DNA from: Strix aluco
Taxonomy: Eukaryota > Chordata > Aves > Strigiformes > Strigidae
Length of the DNA: 64,000 bases
NCBI RefSeq assembly: GCF_031877795.1
Contig: NC_133971.1
Location: 17,271,171 to 17,335,170 of the forward strand
Direction: 5' to 3'
Shown: positions 8,070 through 18,950 of the stretch, one piece after another
Position numbering within the stretch: position 1 is the stretch's first letter
Layout of the letters: each line of letters begins with the position of its first letter
The notes under the pieces: model-generated
The model's database searches: none
The model's input: the letters and a program-made list of their open reading frames with translations, nothing else
What the model was told of the DNA's origin: nothing
Made by a program: the position numbers and the translations under genes

Positions 8070-9290
8070 GCCCCTGCCCGCCCCGGCCTCACACCCGCCG
8101 TGCGCCCGGGGACCGCGGAGCGCTGCAGCCGCCGCTCGGTCACCCCGCGCCGCCCGGGGCTGGCGGCAATCCCGGCCCGCGGGCAGCGCCCTGCCCATGT
8201 GAGCGCCCGGCCCGGCCCCGCCGCTCCCCGGCCCCGGCCCGGAGGTGCCTTCGCGGTGCCGTCGCCGGGGCCGTCTCCACCTGCGAGGACGCGCTGGAGC
8301 CGCCCGCGGCTTGTTTTCTCCTTACAGCTGGTACCGCTCCGCCCCTGCCCGCCCCGGCCCGGCCCCCGGGCCCCGCCGGCCCCGCCTCGCCCCCGCGCCC
8401 ATGTCACCGTCACCGCGGCGGAGCGCGGCGGCCGCGGCCGGCCCCCGGCCTTGCCCCGACGGGACGGAGCGCCCTGCGCTGCCATCTGAGGGCCGAGCGG
8501 GCCGCGCTCCCGGCGAGCGTCCGGCGGCGGGGCGGCCTCTCCATTGTTTGGGTTAGTCTTTGTTTGTCTTTTTTTTTTTTTTTTTTTTTTTTTTCCCGGC
8601 CCTCTCTTAAGGGCAGCGGCGTCTTAACTCGTGCCTGACTGCCCCCGGAGGAGAAGAGGGTAGGAGCAAAGGGAGCAAAAGGCTTTATTTAACGAGAGCG
8701 GGCCCGGGCCCGGGGGCCTGGTGTCAGCGGGGCCCCGTTCTCCCCGGACGCCCACCGGTACCCGAGGCGCAGGAGGCGGCGGCGGCCGGCCTTCCCCTCT
8801 TCTCCCAGGGTGGGCTGCAAGCTCTTCCCAGCCTTCTGCGCTGGCACGGACACTTAGTAATGGACAGTGGGCGCAGCGGCGCGGAGAGACTGCACGGGGA
8901 CACGGCCGCGACTGCGACGTGTCCACCCTCCGCCTTAACCGGCTGGTTTGAACACCAGGTTGAGACTTTGAACCCTTCCTCCAAAGGCAGGTCACGGAGG
9001 ACGGGCAAGCTCTCCGCCGGGACGGGCGAGGGGCGGGTGGGGGCGGGGTGCCGCGGGGCGGGGCGGGGGGCGCGGGGCGGTGGCAGCACCACGGACAGCT
9101 CCCCCTCCCCCCCACCCAACCCCGCCGCCGGCCGGGCCGGGCCGGGCCAAACCCCGCCGCCTCCGCGCCGGGCAGCGGCCTCGGCCAGGCCGCGCTCCGC
9201 AGGGAAAGCCGTCCCGGCGCTCTCTGCTGAACCCAGCGGACGGGTGGCGGGAGACCTTCCTCCTCATCCTAAAGTCTGCTTTGTGAATCT
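8070..9290 (-). promoter_or_regulatory. CDKN2B: CDKN2B CpG-island promoter and 5' UTR
   Basis: Very CpG-dense sequence immediately upstream of the CDKN2B start. GC boxes (GGGCGG, Sp1/KLF type) cluster at about 9029-9080, with GCCGG repeats at about 9127-9150. A T homopolymer interrupts the island at 8569-8594. A minus-strand TTAAATAAA element at about 8684-8692 is a possible TATA-like box. Long open frames here on both strands reflect GC richness. Human CDKN2B is induced by TGF-beta through Sp1/SMAD sites; GC boxes are visible here but SMAD sites were not assigned. Confidence 0.7.
8569..8594. repeat. Poly-T homopolymer (26 T)
   Basis: An uninterrupted T run within the CDKN2B CpG island, poly-A on the sense strand. 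Likely length-variable. Confidence 0.9.
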
Positions 9291-12200
9291 CGGTGTAACT
9301 ACCAATAAATGGAGTGCTGGCGTTGCAAAGGTGGTTCAAGGTTTCTTGGGTCTTACCGCCCATGTGTTGTGCAAAGAGTCAGAGGAAGGAAGAGCTCCTC
9401 ACTTTGTCATTCAGGCGTGTTTCACAATGTCGCTTCTTGAGGTGTAAGTGCCCTTGCTTCTTCCACTTCACAGAAGTGCCATGAAAGCGACCTGTTTCCT
9501 CACCTCAGTGCATGGCCACAACCTTTGTCAGATACATGGGATCTCTAAGCTCATTCTCCTAGGAAGTTTGCTGTCATAACTCTACTCCACACTGCTGTTC
9601 TCTGCTTTTTAATCCTTTGCCAACCATGCTGCCCACTTGTTTACCCGCATCTTTATCTGAAAAAATTAGCACATATAAAAATGAAACTACTTTCTTGGCC
9701 TAAGACTTTAGAAAGGCACAGCTATAATACCAAGAATGCTCTCTGTTTTCAGTACCAAATGGCACAGGCAATTTCCACCAGCAGCAAACAGAAGAATGTT
9801 AACTGGCATGGCCAGTGAAGACCATCTATGTAAAGGTTAATTTTGTGGCTTTATTTGCAACGCTTGGCTTGTTCCTATAATTGAATAAGCCTAGTGCCAA
9901 ATTCTGCTTCTTCACTCATGCTGGCTACTAATTCTCTGCTCAGATATGTAGAAATGAGTGGAGTTCCACTCATGATAAAGCCCTTCTTGATATAAATAGT
10001 TGCTTCTGCTTAAATAATTGAGCATTTATACACTATCTGGTAATTTCCTATTGTTTGGGGGTGTGTGTATGTTTTTTTTGTTTTGTGTTTGCTTTTGTTT
10101 TGTCTTTCCTTCCTCTTTCTTTATTAATGAATTTGCTATTCAAGCACTGGGTGACATAAAAATGAGAAAATAAAGATACTTCAGACATCTATAGTAAAAA
10201 AACCGAAACAAAAGGAGGAGTTAAATCTATATACCCTGGTATGTAGACAACTGTACAGCAGAAACACCCAAGTAATGAAAGGTATACTTAAGTCTTAAAC
10301 AGGCTGTAAGCTAATTTTGACAGCAGCTGGAGTAAACAGCAATATTGCAGAACCAGTTTAGTAGAGATAGTATACTGGTCCTGATTCTCAGCTACAGGAC
10401 AGCCATGCACTAGTGATAGAAAAAAGATTCTGACAGGGCTTTGGTGCCGATGATATATCCATAAGAACTGAAAACTCACCCATGAGAGAAAAGAAGATAT
10501 TTCAGTTGAAAACTGTTTGCTTTGGAGCTGGAGTCTCAGACAATGTTTTCCTTTTGCTCTGAGTATGCAGTTGCTGGCTGAAGGACAGTGTCACTGTCCA
10601 GTTGATGGTAGCTTTAAAGAAACTGTTATACAGTTGGAAGTGATTTCTTCCAATTTCAGAGTTAATCATGCAAGGGTAAGTTGTGCAATCATGACCTTAA
10701 CACAATCATTTAGGGAGGCATCACACCTTTTGTAACTGTATTACAAATGTGTGCCGCAGGCATATTAAATATGCATATAGACACTAACAAAATGCCAAAT
10801 AAATACGAATCACTCGGCAATCAGGTAGACCTTACAAGCACTGCAATGACACCAATTTCTACAGTCAAAAGGAAAAAAGAGAAATGTTGAAAGATTCAGG
10901 AAGATAATTGTTAGTATGCATAACGTGTGATCAGCTCAATATTACTCAAAAGCAGCTTACCACAAAGGAAAATGTTACTCACAGCAGATTTTCTTACTTT
11001 TCACTGATTTGACTCCAGAGAAACTGAAGTTCTTCCAAAACACTTTTTTACAATTAGAGCCAAGAACTCGGTACCACAATGAAATGTAATTTAGTACAGG
11101 TTAAAGAGCTCTGGATTTTGAAAAGCCTGCCAATAATTTTTTTCTGTAGAATAATTTTAATGTATCATGTTGTGCTAAAGTAAGTCCAGATGTTAGTAAA
11201 AATCCCCATCATCAGTTATATTTCTGCTTCCACTGGCGTGAATAGACATAATTGATTCCTGTAGGAAATCATCAGGGATGTCTGCCAAGAAGAATAGGGC
11301 ATCACAGGATGACAGAAATATTTGGGGATACAGTGGTAAGGATTTGAAAACAAAACAAAATCATACAAGTGAACAAAACAGGGAGAAAGATTTTAAAATC
11401 CTCAAGATGGGTGATAACATGACTGCAAGAGCAGTGGGGTTCCAGTCTCCAAACCATCAGCTGTTTACAGGCCAGTTCTCCTACCGACTGCACCTCACAG
11501 TTGTTACGTGACAGCTCTGGCAGTCTGCTCCCCCAGATAGTAATTGCCTATATCAGGGAGATTTAACCTCAGCAGGGAAGAATCTGGCTTTGTGAAAAAT
11601 TCTGTTTCTTCCTTGATTTCTTCTGCTTGGTCTGGCAAGAAATTAGGCTAGTTATCACTGAGCAGGAAATTAAGTTATTGGCAGGTTTGTCACAGATATG
11701 TTTTCTTCCAGCTAACACCCTTTAGGGAGTTATGTTTGGAGTAGGAGGTTCTGTTCTTCCCTCAGCTGGGTCTCTTTCTGTGGGAAGGAGGAAGATAGAC
11801 TGCACTGGTGACCTAACGTTCCTCGTCTGGATCAAAATAAATACGCAAATAAATCAGAACAGAAAACCATGCTGGTTTTGGATTTCTTTCAAGTGGAAGT
11901 ATAAGCACTGATTCAAATTTAGTTGAGTCTCTTTTGAATAGTATTGATACTATTTTGGAAGTGGATTTTCTCTTTTTTACTCAGTTGTTCCTTATATATT
12001 CTCTCAAACAATGTGGACTTAAGCACTACAAAACAATGCATAGATATACTTCTGGCAATTTTAAGGCTATTTGCCTAGTTGTCTGTGCAATGAGCTCTTT
12101 ATGTCCGCTGTTACTCTTATTGATGGTCTAAGCTTTACAGATTCAGTGAGACCCTGAAACTTGCTTCCGTGTTTGGTTACTATGTTGGATATGCCACTTG

Positions 12201-15200
12201 CTTTCTTGGGGCTCTTTGACAAAATATTCTCCTAGAACAGCTGAATCAGTGGTAGAGGAAGCACTCAAACTAGAAAACAAATCAATGACTTTCTTATGAC
12301 AGACAGCTGTAAGCTACCAAAACACAAGTACATGCTAGGGGACTACCTCCTCTGTAAGCTGTCCCTGATTTTCTTATTTATACCACTTTTGTTCCACCAG
12401 AGTTTCCTGATCCATAGATGGCCCAAAGGTTTGGTCCTGTGTTTTGTACTATGGAAATACGGATAAACCACAGCATCAAAAAATGTGCTGTCTAGATCTG
12501 GGGTTTTGATTTTAAAATATTTTTTAAATTTTTATTTTAGATGCCTTCATATCCAAAGGTTTAGCTGATTACAGAGAAAGACATGAATGCAGAATCTAGG
12601 ACACATTCTTCAATTCACAAAGTCTAGCACACCCTCAGCTTGCTTTTCTGGCATTTGTGTAGCAAACCAACTTGGAATCTAAGTAATAATTCTCACCTCC
12701 TCCTAACTTAAACTGTACAATGCTCAGCAACCCACTCTGTCTCTCTGGCTCACTTACACATGTAAGATTGTGCTCACAGGCCTGTGGGACAGCAGGAGAA
12801 AGGCTACTGAATTTGAGATGTGTTCAATATATAAAGTCAAATGGTAAAGCTACTGTGCATCCTGTTCATGGGCTTTGTGATTCTGAAGTTGCAGGGAACC
12901 GTCATCTTTGGAGTGTCTGAAGAAGGGGGTGAGTCTGGTAACATGCTGTCTGAGAGTTAAGCAGTGTTTAACATGTCTGGCAGATGTCAAGCATCTTCCA
13001 CAATCAATGACTATATTACTGAATTACATAAAATTCACAATGAGCAGGTCTAATTAAAGCTTAATCCAGTCCTCAAGTGTATGTACATAGATTTATATTG
13101 TTAATGACAACTCTTCTGCTTAAGCTGTAATGCATTTGTCAGATTGGAGAATCAGCCACATTGTGCCAGTTTTTTTCTATTTTGATCAAGAGTGCAGTGG
13201 TTGAGTTTAGCTGCACATAAAGACATACTGAGAATCTGCAGGTTCGATTTCATAGTAAACTATCCTTATTGATTGCTGTATCTCTAAAGGTATGTGCTTA
13301 TATCTCCACAGGGAACAAAGGATAAAGATTTCCTAGTTACAGCCAACTTGTATTCTGAAGAATGTGAATTATTCCAAATGGAGCTGGGGGCTTGGAGGCG
13401 GTGCAATTTAGTGTATTACTTCAACATACAGAAATCTTGGAATATGAAATTTTGATTTACCTGAGCCCATGGACATCAAGGAGTAATTACTTTTTTCAAT
13501 TTTTATTCAGACCTCTTGTCAACTGATTGCAAAGTGAGCTTTGCTAGCTGAGAGTTTAGTGGACATTTCTGAATTTTTCACTTGGCAGATGTGCCTGTCC
13601 TGCCTTTAAGTAAGGAACACAGGGAGGAGGTCAAGACATTTTTTAAAAGCTGACCTGCAAAGAAGTATTAAATTGGTTTTGTCTTGCTTTTTTAAAGCCC
13701 ATGAAGTTTTAAGAAAAAGAAAAGAATTAGGAGTTTTCTTTCTCCCTACCCCACTCTTCTTTGTAGATCATCTTGAAAATTAATTGTTAGGAATACCAAA
13801 CCTGATGTTCCCAAGCTGGCTGGCAGACTATGAGAATGCAAGGAGTCTGTATACTGTCAGTCCAGCTATTGTAAAGCCATTAGTTACCACATAACACACT
13901 TTGAATTATCGCACTATAAGACCCAAACATTTTGGTGATCTTTAGCTTGTCTATTAATTTTACCAGTTCCTGGGTCATATTTTCAAACCTATTGCAAAAC
14001 GCTAAGATCTTTCTTTTACCTAATCACATAAGCCTGGAAACCGGGACTATCAAAAAAAGCAGGAAACAGGATAATGGCACTCCCCAGACTGGCCACACCA
14101 AAGTGCTTAAAACTTCATGAGAATGGTGGAGCAATGGTTTGACACTAACCACAGCATTCTTTCTCCAGAGCGTTCATTAAATGCTGAAAGTGTTTTAATT
14201 TCAGCTAAAGTGTTTAGCTGAAAACTAGAATGGTATTTTCAATTTCTCAAGCAGTTTCTTTTCAAATGCTGAACTTTCAGTTCCTTGCCTCCTGGCATGT
14301 CATAATTTCCCCCATTCTCCAGGCTTCATACAGCCTTCCAAAATAAAGGAAATGTGCACTCTGAAAAGTTATTGGAAAGCAACTTCCTTTTGAACTTTAC
14401 CTGATGTCTTTTAAACACCAGAAATAAGTCTGCCCACTGGTTTTGTCTTTTGCTATTTGTCACTCAAAGCCCTTTTGCAATGGCTAGAAGGCAGAAACAT
14501 GGGGACACAGCTGACGTCTGAGGCTTTGGTCAAACCCCACTGCTAGGCAGGCAGAAGCATAGGTTTCTGTGCTGCAGAAGCAACAGCACAGGAGACAAAA
14601 AAGCATAGGGCAAAGTTTTAGTTCCTGTCTAGCTTACATTCCACTTTTGAATATGGACTATTTTTCTCTTTTTTTCTTAATAAATTCATTAAAAAGTCTG
14701 TATTATAGCTGTAGGGTATGCTACCAAATCTAACAGTAAGTAGCTCTAGGGGCAGAGTGAAGGGCTGAGGGATGAGTCTGAACCTGAAACAAAGTGAAAA
14801 CTGTGGGGGAGGGAACATAGCCAATCTCTTTGAAGGCATTCAGTATTTCTGTATGACTGACGATGGGATGGTGTTTGGCATTTGGATTCCTTTACTATCC
14901 TGCAGTTTTTATATACAGTAGCCTACCTGATAAGATCCATTATCCACTTAACTTGTTTGCGAAGTGTTTACACAAGTAAAATAAGCTTCAGTAAATTGTT
15001 GAACACATACTATGTGTGCAGTATCTGTCCATGCCACATGTGCTTTGTAGAGTTCATACTTACTGCTGAAATGTTTATGCTGGGTGAATCGTGTACTGTT
15101 ACATCTTCCCTACATTTCTAAGACATGACTTAGTCTCTCTCTGTGCTCCACTTTGGGTTTACTGGTCTTTCTGGCTCATGCCTTGTGACCTGAAGTATAT

Positions 15201-18200
15201 CCTTTCTACAGTTTTGGACACAGCTAAATGCCCTGTTTTATTGGCAAGACTCTTTTCTGTTGAAATAACTTCAGGGGATGCTTGTGTTATGATTAGGTCT
15301 GTAGATGCAACCGATAGTGAATGTTAACATCTCCCACAGTGAAACAAGACTAATCAGGCAATAAAATCTGGCGTTACAGGTGTAAAAATATTTTAATCCT
15401 CAGTGACAAAGTTTTCTATACAAGAATCTCTAAATCCAAAATTCAGTTATAAAAACACTTCTATTGTTCTTAGCTGTTATAATTTTGGATAAGCAAGGAG
15501 GCACCATGTTGGCAGGAAAGGCCTACCTTGATACTCTGTTGGTTTCTAAAAGCCCATGACCTTGGACTTAAGATACAGTGGGTTTATTTGTAACATGAGA
15601 ACACAGATGATTTCTGTAAATAGAATAATGAAAGAGATTTGCCTTGTAACTTATCAAATGGTCCGTGAAATGTTAGTAGATGGAACAGTGTGTTTTAGTA
15701 TAAAATATTTTAAGACAAGCTTAGCAAAATCAGAGTGTCATTACACAAATTTTTTAAAATAACTTCAGATTTATAATTTGGCAATGCTGGCATTCTTGTG
15801 ATTTAAATAATGCATATATGATCTCATGAAACAGAATGGAATATTTTATAACACATGTGGTTTTAAGCAATAAAGAGACCATGTTAATGGTATGGTTTAG
15901 AATTAAACTTTCTAGCTGAGGAGATCTCTGCTATCTGTGATTTATCCTTTTCTTGTTAGACTGGATACATTGTCAATGTTTATGTCATTAAAACTTCACT
16001 TTGTTAGATTTTTTTAAAAATTTTTATTTTGTTTTAGTGGTAAACATGTTAAACTTGTGTCACATTGCATTTTAAACTTTTTAGGTATGCATTGTTTCCT
16101 ACAAAAGCTTTGATAAGACTACTCATCAAAGAGAGTCTGTTGAGAAATGTGGGTTGAGTCATCTTTCTTTATCAAGTATAGTCTTCTCACAGTGGAAGAG
16201 GCACTGTGATTCTGAAGGTCCTATCTGCAGGGTGATAGCAGACTCCTCACTGATTGCAACCTTTAGATACTCTCTTAGAAATAGTTCCCTGAGTATCCTT
16301 GTTTCTCATGCTGCTATATTACAATATGCCTCTTCATACTTTCATTTAGCTTGGTTAGATATAGTCACTCTATAGCACTGCTGCCTTTTGTAAAATTAAT
16401 CCCACTAAAGCTGTTTTTCATGGCTGTAAGCCACAGAGGGTGCTCAAAGTGGGGAAAAGACAATAGGTTTGGCGGTCTGCATAGCTGTGCATGGGTTTTT
16501 TTGTGAAAAAAGCAGGTCAGGATGATTTGCAGTGTTGAATGACCACTTAGTGGCATTCTGTTTCAGGGGCAGGGATAGCTTCTGATTCTCTCATTGCTTT
16601 CCTGCAGAGGCCAAGTAGTCAGCAGAAGCAGCTGCTGTGCATGGAGGGATAATACAGCTAAGCCACTGCTTTTGCTGCACCTGCTGATGCTGTAGTGCAA
16701 GCTGCTGTGTGTGCTATAACAAGTTGTCACACACTGTTCCGGGTTTCTTTTGGGACAGCCTATGATGGCTGCTATCAAGCACATTTGGGCATGTGTTTGT
16801 TTTCAAGTTACATATTCACAGAAGAGGTGATTGCCTAGGAAACACAGGTGTTTTGCTTTCTGTTGCCTCTGGAATGGCACTGTGCCCACCTGCCATAACA
16901 CACATGCACATTAGTTACCATTCCTGTAGTCTCAGGTAACTAACCACAGTGCAGTCCTCTATAAAGCTGCCTGTATTCGTGTCCAGGTTTTAGTTAGGAG
17001 TGGAATGTGACTGGAAATACTTGCTTCTACTGAAAAAAAAGAAAAAAGTCTTTATTTACAATAAGGGAAAACTGAGTTGCCATTTTTTTCCTTTCAATTA
17101 CTGATTGCTGCTGTGTTCAATACATCTTTCAGACTGTAATCTTGCAATGATCCTTAATGTACTAATGCAGCACATCTACTTGATCATACCCCACATGCTG
17201 GCTGCTCCCTTTAAAGTCTAACATTTTACCACTCAGGAGCTCTTCTTCTGTTAGTTTCACAGCAAAATTTTATGTGAGGTGTAGGTCCCTGTTTGACTCC
17301 TCACTGAAGAGGGACAGGGTTTCTGCAGCTGGTAGCACAGCATCCTTTGCAGAGGCAGACCAATAATATCACAGCCTACGCCTGCTTGTCATGTCTTCTT
17401 TCATCAGGTTTGCAGCAGCCCTCCTGGTTGGACTCCAAAGCAGTGACTGTACAGAGAGGCAGAAAATCCTGGGTACAGGGGTGTGCCAGCTGCTGCAGCT
17501 GGTGGAGTGCTGGCCTCCTAAGAGCAGGTTAGTGTTGGTTGGTGGCATTTTCAGGTGTCTACAGCATGTACCAAGCATGTGATTTCCTCCATGTGTGCTG
17601 GATGTAGCTTTTCCGTCTGTTCAGCTGAATAGGGAGGGTTTCTGACTAGCAAAGTTTTATGTCTTTTCTGAAAACAAATTTTAAAAGGTAAAAAAATGGT
17701 TGCTTAATGGTCAGCACTTAGAAACTAGAATTCCTCCTTATCATCTTAACTTAATCCTTTTGCATTTTCTGGTTGTATGCATATCTATATGGCACATGTT
17801 GGGTCATGGCCTGTGGCCATCCTAGGTTTATATGTTATGAATTAAATCTGTGGTGTTGCTTAGAGGGGACAGCAAGCAGAGTACTGTGAGTGCTGTATGA
17901 GTAAGGCCTGTAACAATAAATATAATATGGGTCTTCTCATTTTTTTCCCTTTTCCCCAAAAAACATTTTTAATAGCTTGAGTTCAAGCATCAGGCGTAAG
18001 AACCAGGACCTCCACAGGTAGGAGTACAGGGAAAAAGTGGTTGACAAGACTATTGCAAGACAGCAGCTCACAGTACTGGAGAATTGGGATGTGTGGTGAA
18101 AGTGCCATTCATCTGTGGGTAATATCTGCAAGCAATGATACCTGCAAGAATACCTGCAAGAGATACCAGTTTTAATATGAGTAGCAGATGGATGGAGGTC

Positions 18201-18519
18201 ATACCTGTGACAGATGTAACCCCTGACCATGAGGGCTGCAGAAAGACACCAGGCAGGGGCAGCACACACAAAGGTGTTTAGCATGCTCCAGCCCCAGCAG
18301 ACATGACTCCTGCTTTTGGGGTTGATGGTACACACCTCTGTGTGTCTGTGGGAGATGGCAGGCTGCTCTGGGGTGGAATTAGGCTCTTCTGTAGTCTCCA
18401 CACAGTTGCTATATCCAAATAGCTATTTTTTTGTAAGTCTGACTTTATTTAACAGTTCCCAGAGTTTCCATGCGCTATTACAAGTTTCAAAGTCAACGGT
18501 ATTTTTTCAAGAGCATTCT
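9291..18519. other. Gene desert upstream of CDKN2B, first part
   Basis: About 9 kb of AT-leaning, CpG-depleted sequence. Open frames are short (under 80 codons) and have no recognisable domain or splice context. I saw no LINE, LTR or tRNA-like element here beyond a 12-bp tandem unit at 18138-18161 and pyrimidine/TG-rich runs around 10060-10130. CDKN2B-AS1 exons lie in the equivalent human interval, but I cannot identify avian counterparts by sequence. Confidence 0.5.
18138..18161. repeat. 12-bp unit, two tandem copies
   Basis: ATACCTGCAAGA occurs twice in perfect tandem. A related AATATCTGCAAG lies 17 bp upstream. Confidence 0.8.
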
Positions 18520-18950
18520 GCTTTATGACGACCTTCACTCTTTGCACTCACCGCTTTTTATCGGGGATGGCAAACACGATGACCTATCTCCCACCTGCCG
18601 CCCTGCCTCGCCCCCGCGGACCGCAGATCCACTCCCTGCCGGGACAGCGGACCTGACTTTTTTTTATTACTTTTTTTTTTTTTTTTTTTTTAATTGCAAA
18701 AACCCATAGAAAAGCTGCCAAATGCAATGTCGCAGGCGGCTGCCCGCCTCAGTGTAAATTTTAGGAGAGGTGCGTGTGCCACCTAGAGGAAACGCGACCA
18801 GTTTTTCTTGGGCTGGGGGGATGTTGTTGGACGCGCTCCACTCGCCCCCCACCGGCGGGTATGGAGCCACATGAAATGGCGGCCTGAAGTTTGATGCCTT
18901 TGGGGGATCTGCAAAAAAACCCCAACACCCAGAAACGATTGAATTCCCTT
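18520..18950. promoter_or_regulatory. Isolated CpG-rich patch in the gene desert
   Basis: About two dozen CpGs fall in roughly 420 bp, while the flanking tens of kilobases are CpG-poor. The patch is split by a 21-T homopolymer (18671-18691). No conserved protein can be read through it. A minus-strand AATAAA (18444-18449) followed by an A7 run (18425-18431) lies just to its left, so a retroposed GC-rich transcript copy is an alternative to a CpG-island promoter. Orientation is not determined. Confidence 0.45.
18671..18691. repeat. Poly-T homopolymer (21 T)
   Basis: An uninterrupted run of 21 T, preceded by T8-ATTAC, in the middle of the CpG-rich patch. Confidence 0.9.

Noticed and set aside
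7731-8489. 252-codon plus-strand open frame over CDKN2B exon 1 and promoter
   Set aside because: It is antisense to a real exon, consists of low-complexity Pro/Arg/Ala, and lies in CpG-island DNA where stop codons are rare by composition.
13195-13260. tRNA-like B box (GGTTCGATTTC) with a weak A box about 45 bp upstream
   Set aside because: The sequence flanking the B box does not form a T-stem and no acceptor stem can be drawn. It is not a tRNA, and a SINE call would need other copies.
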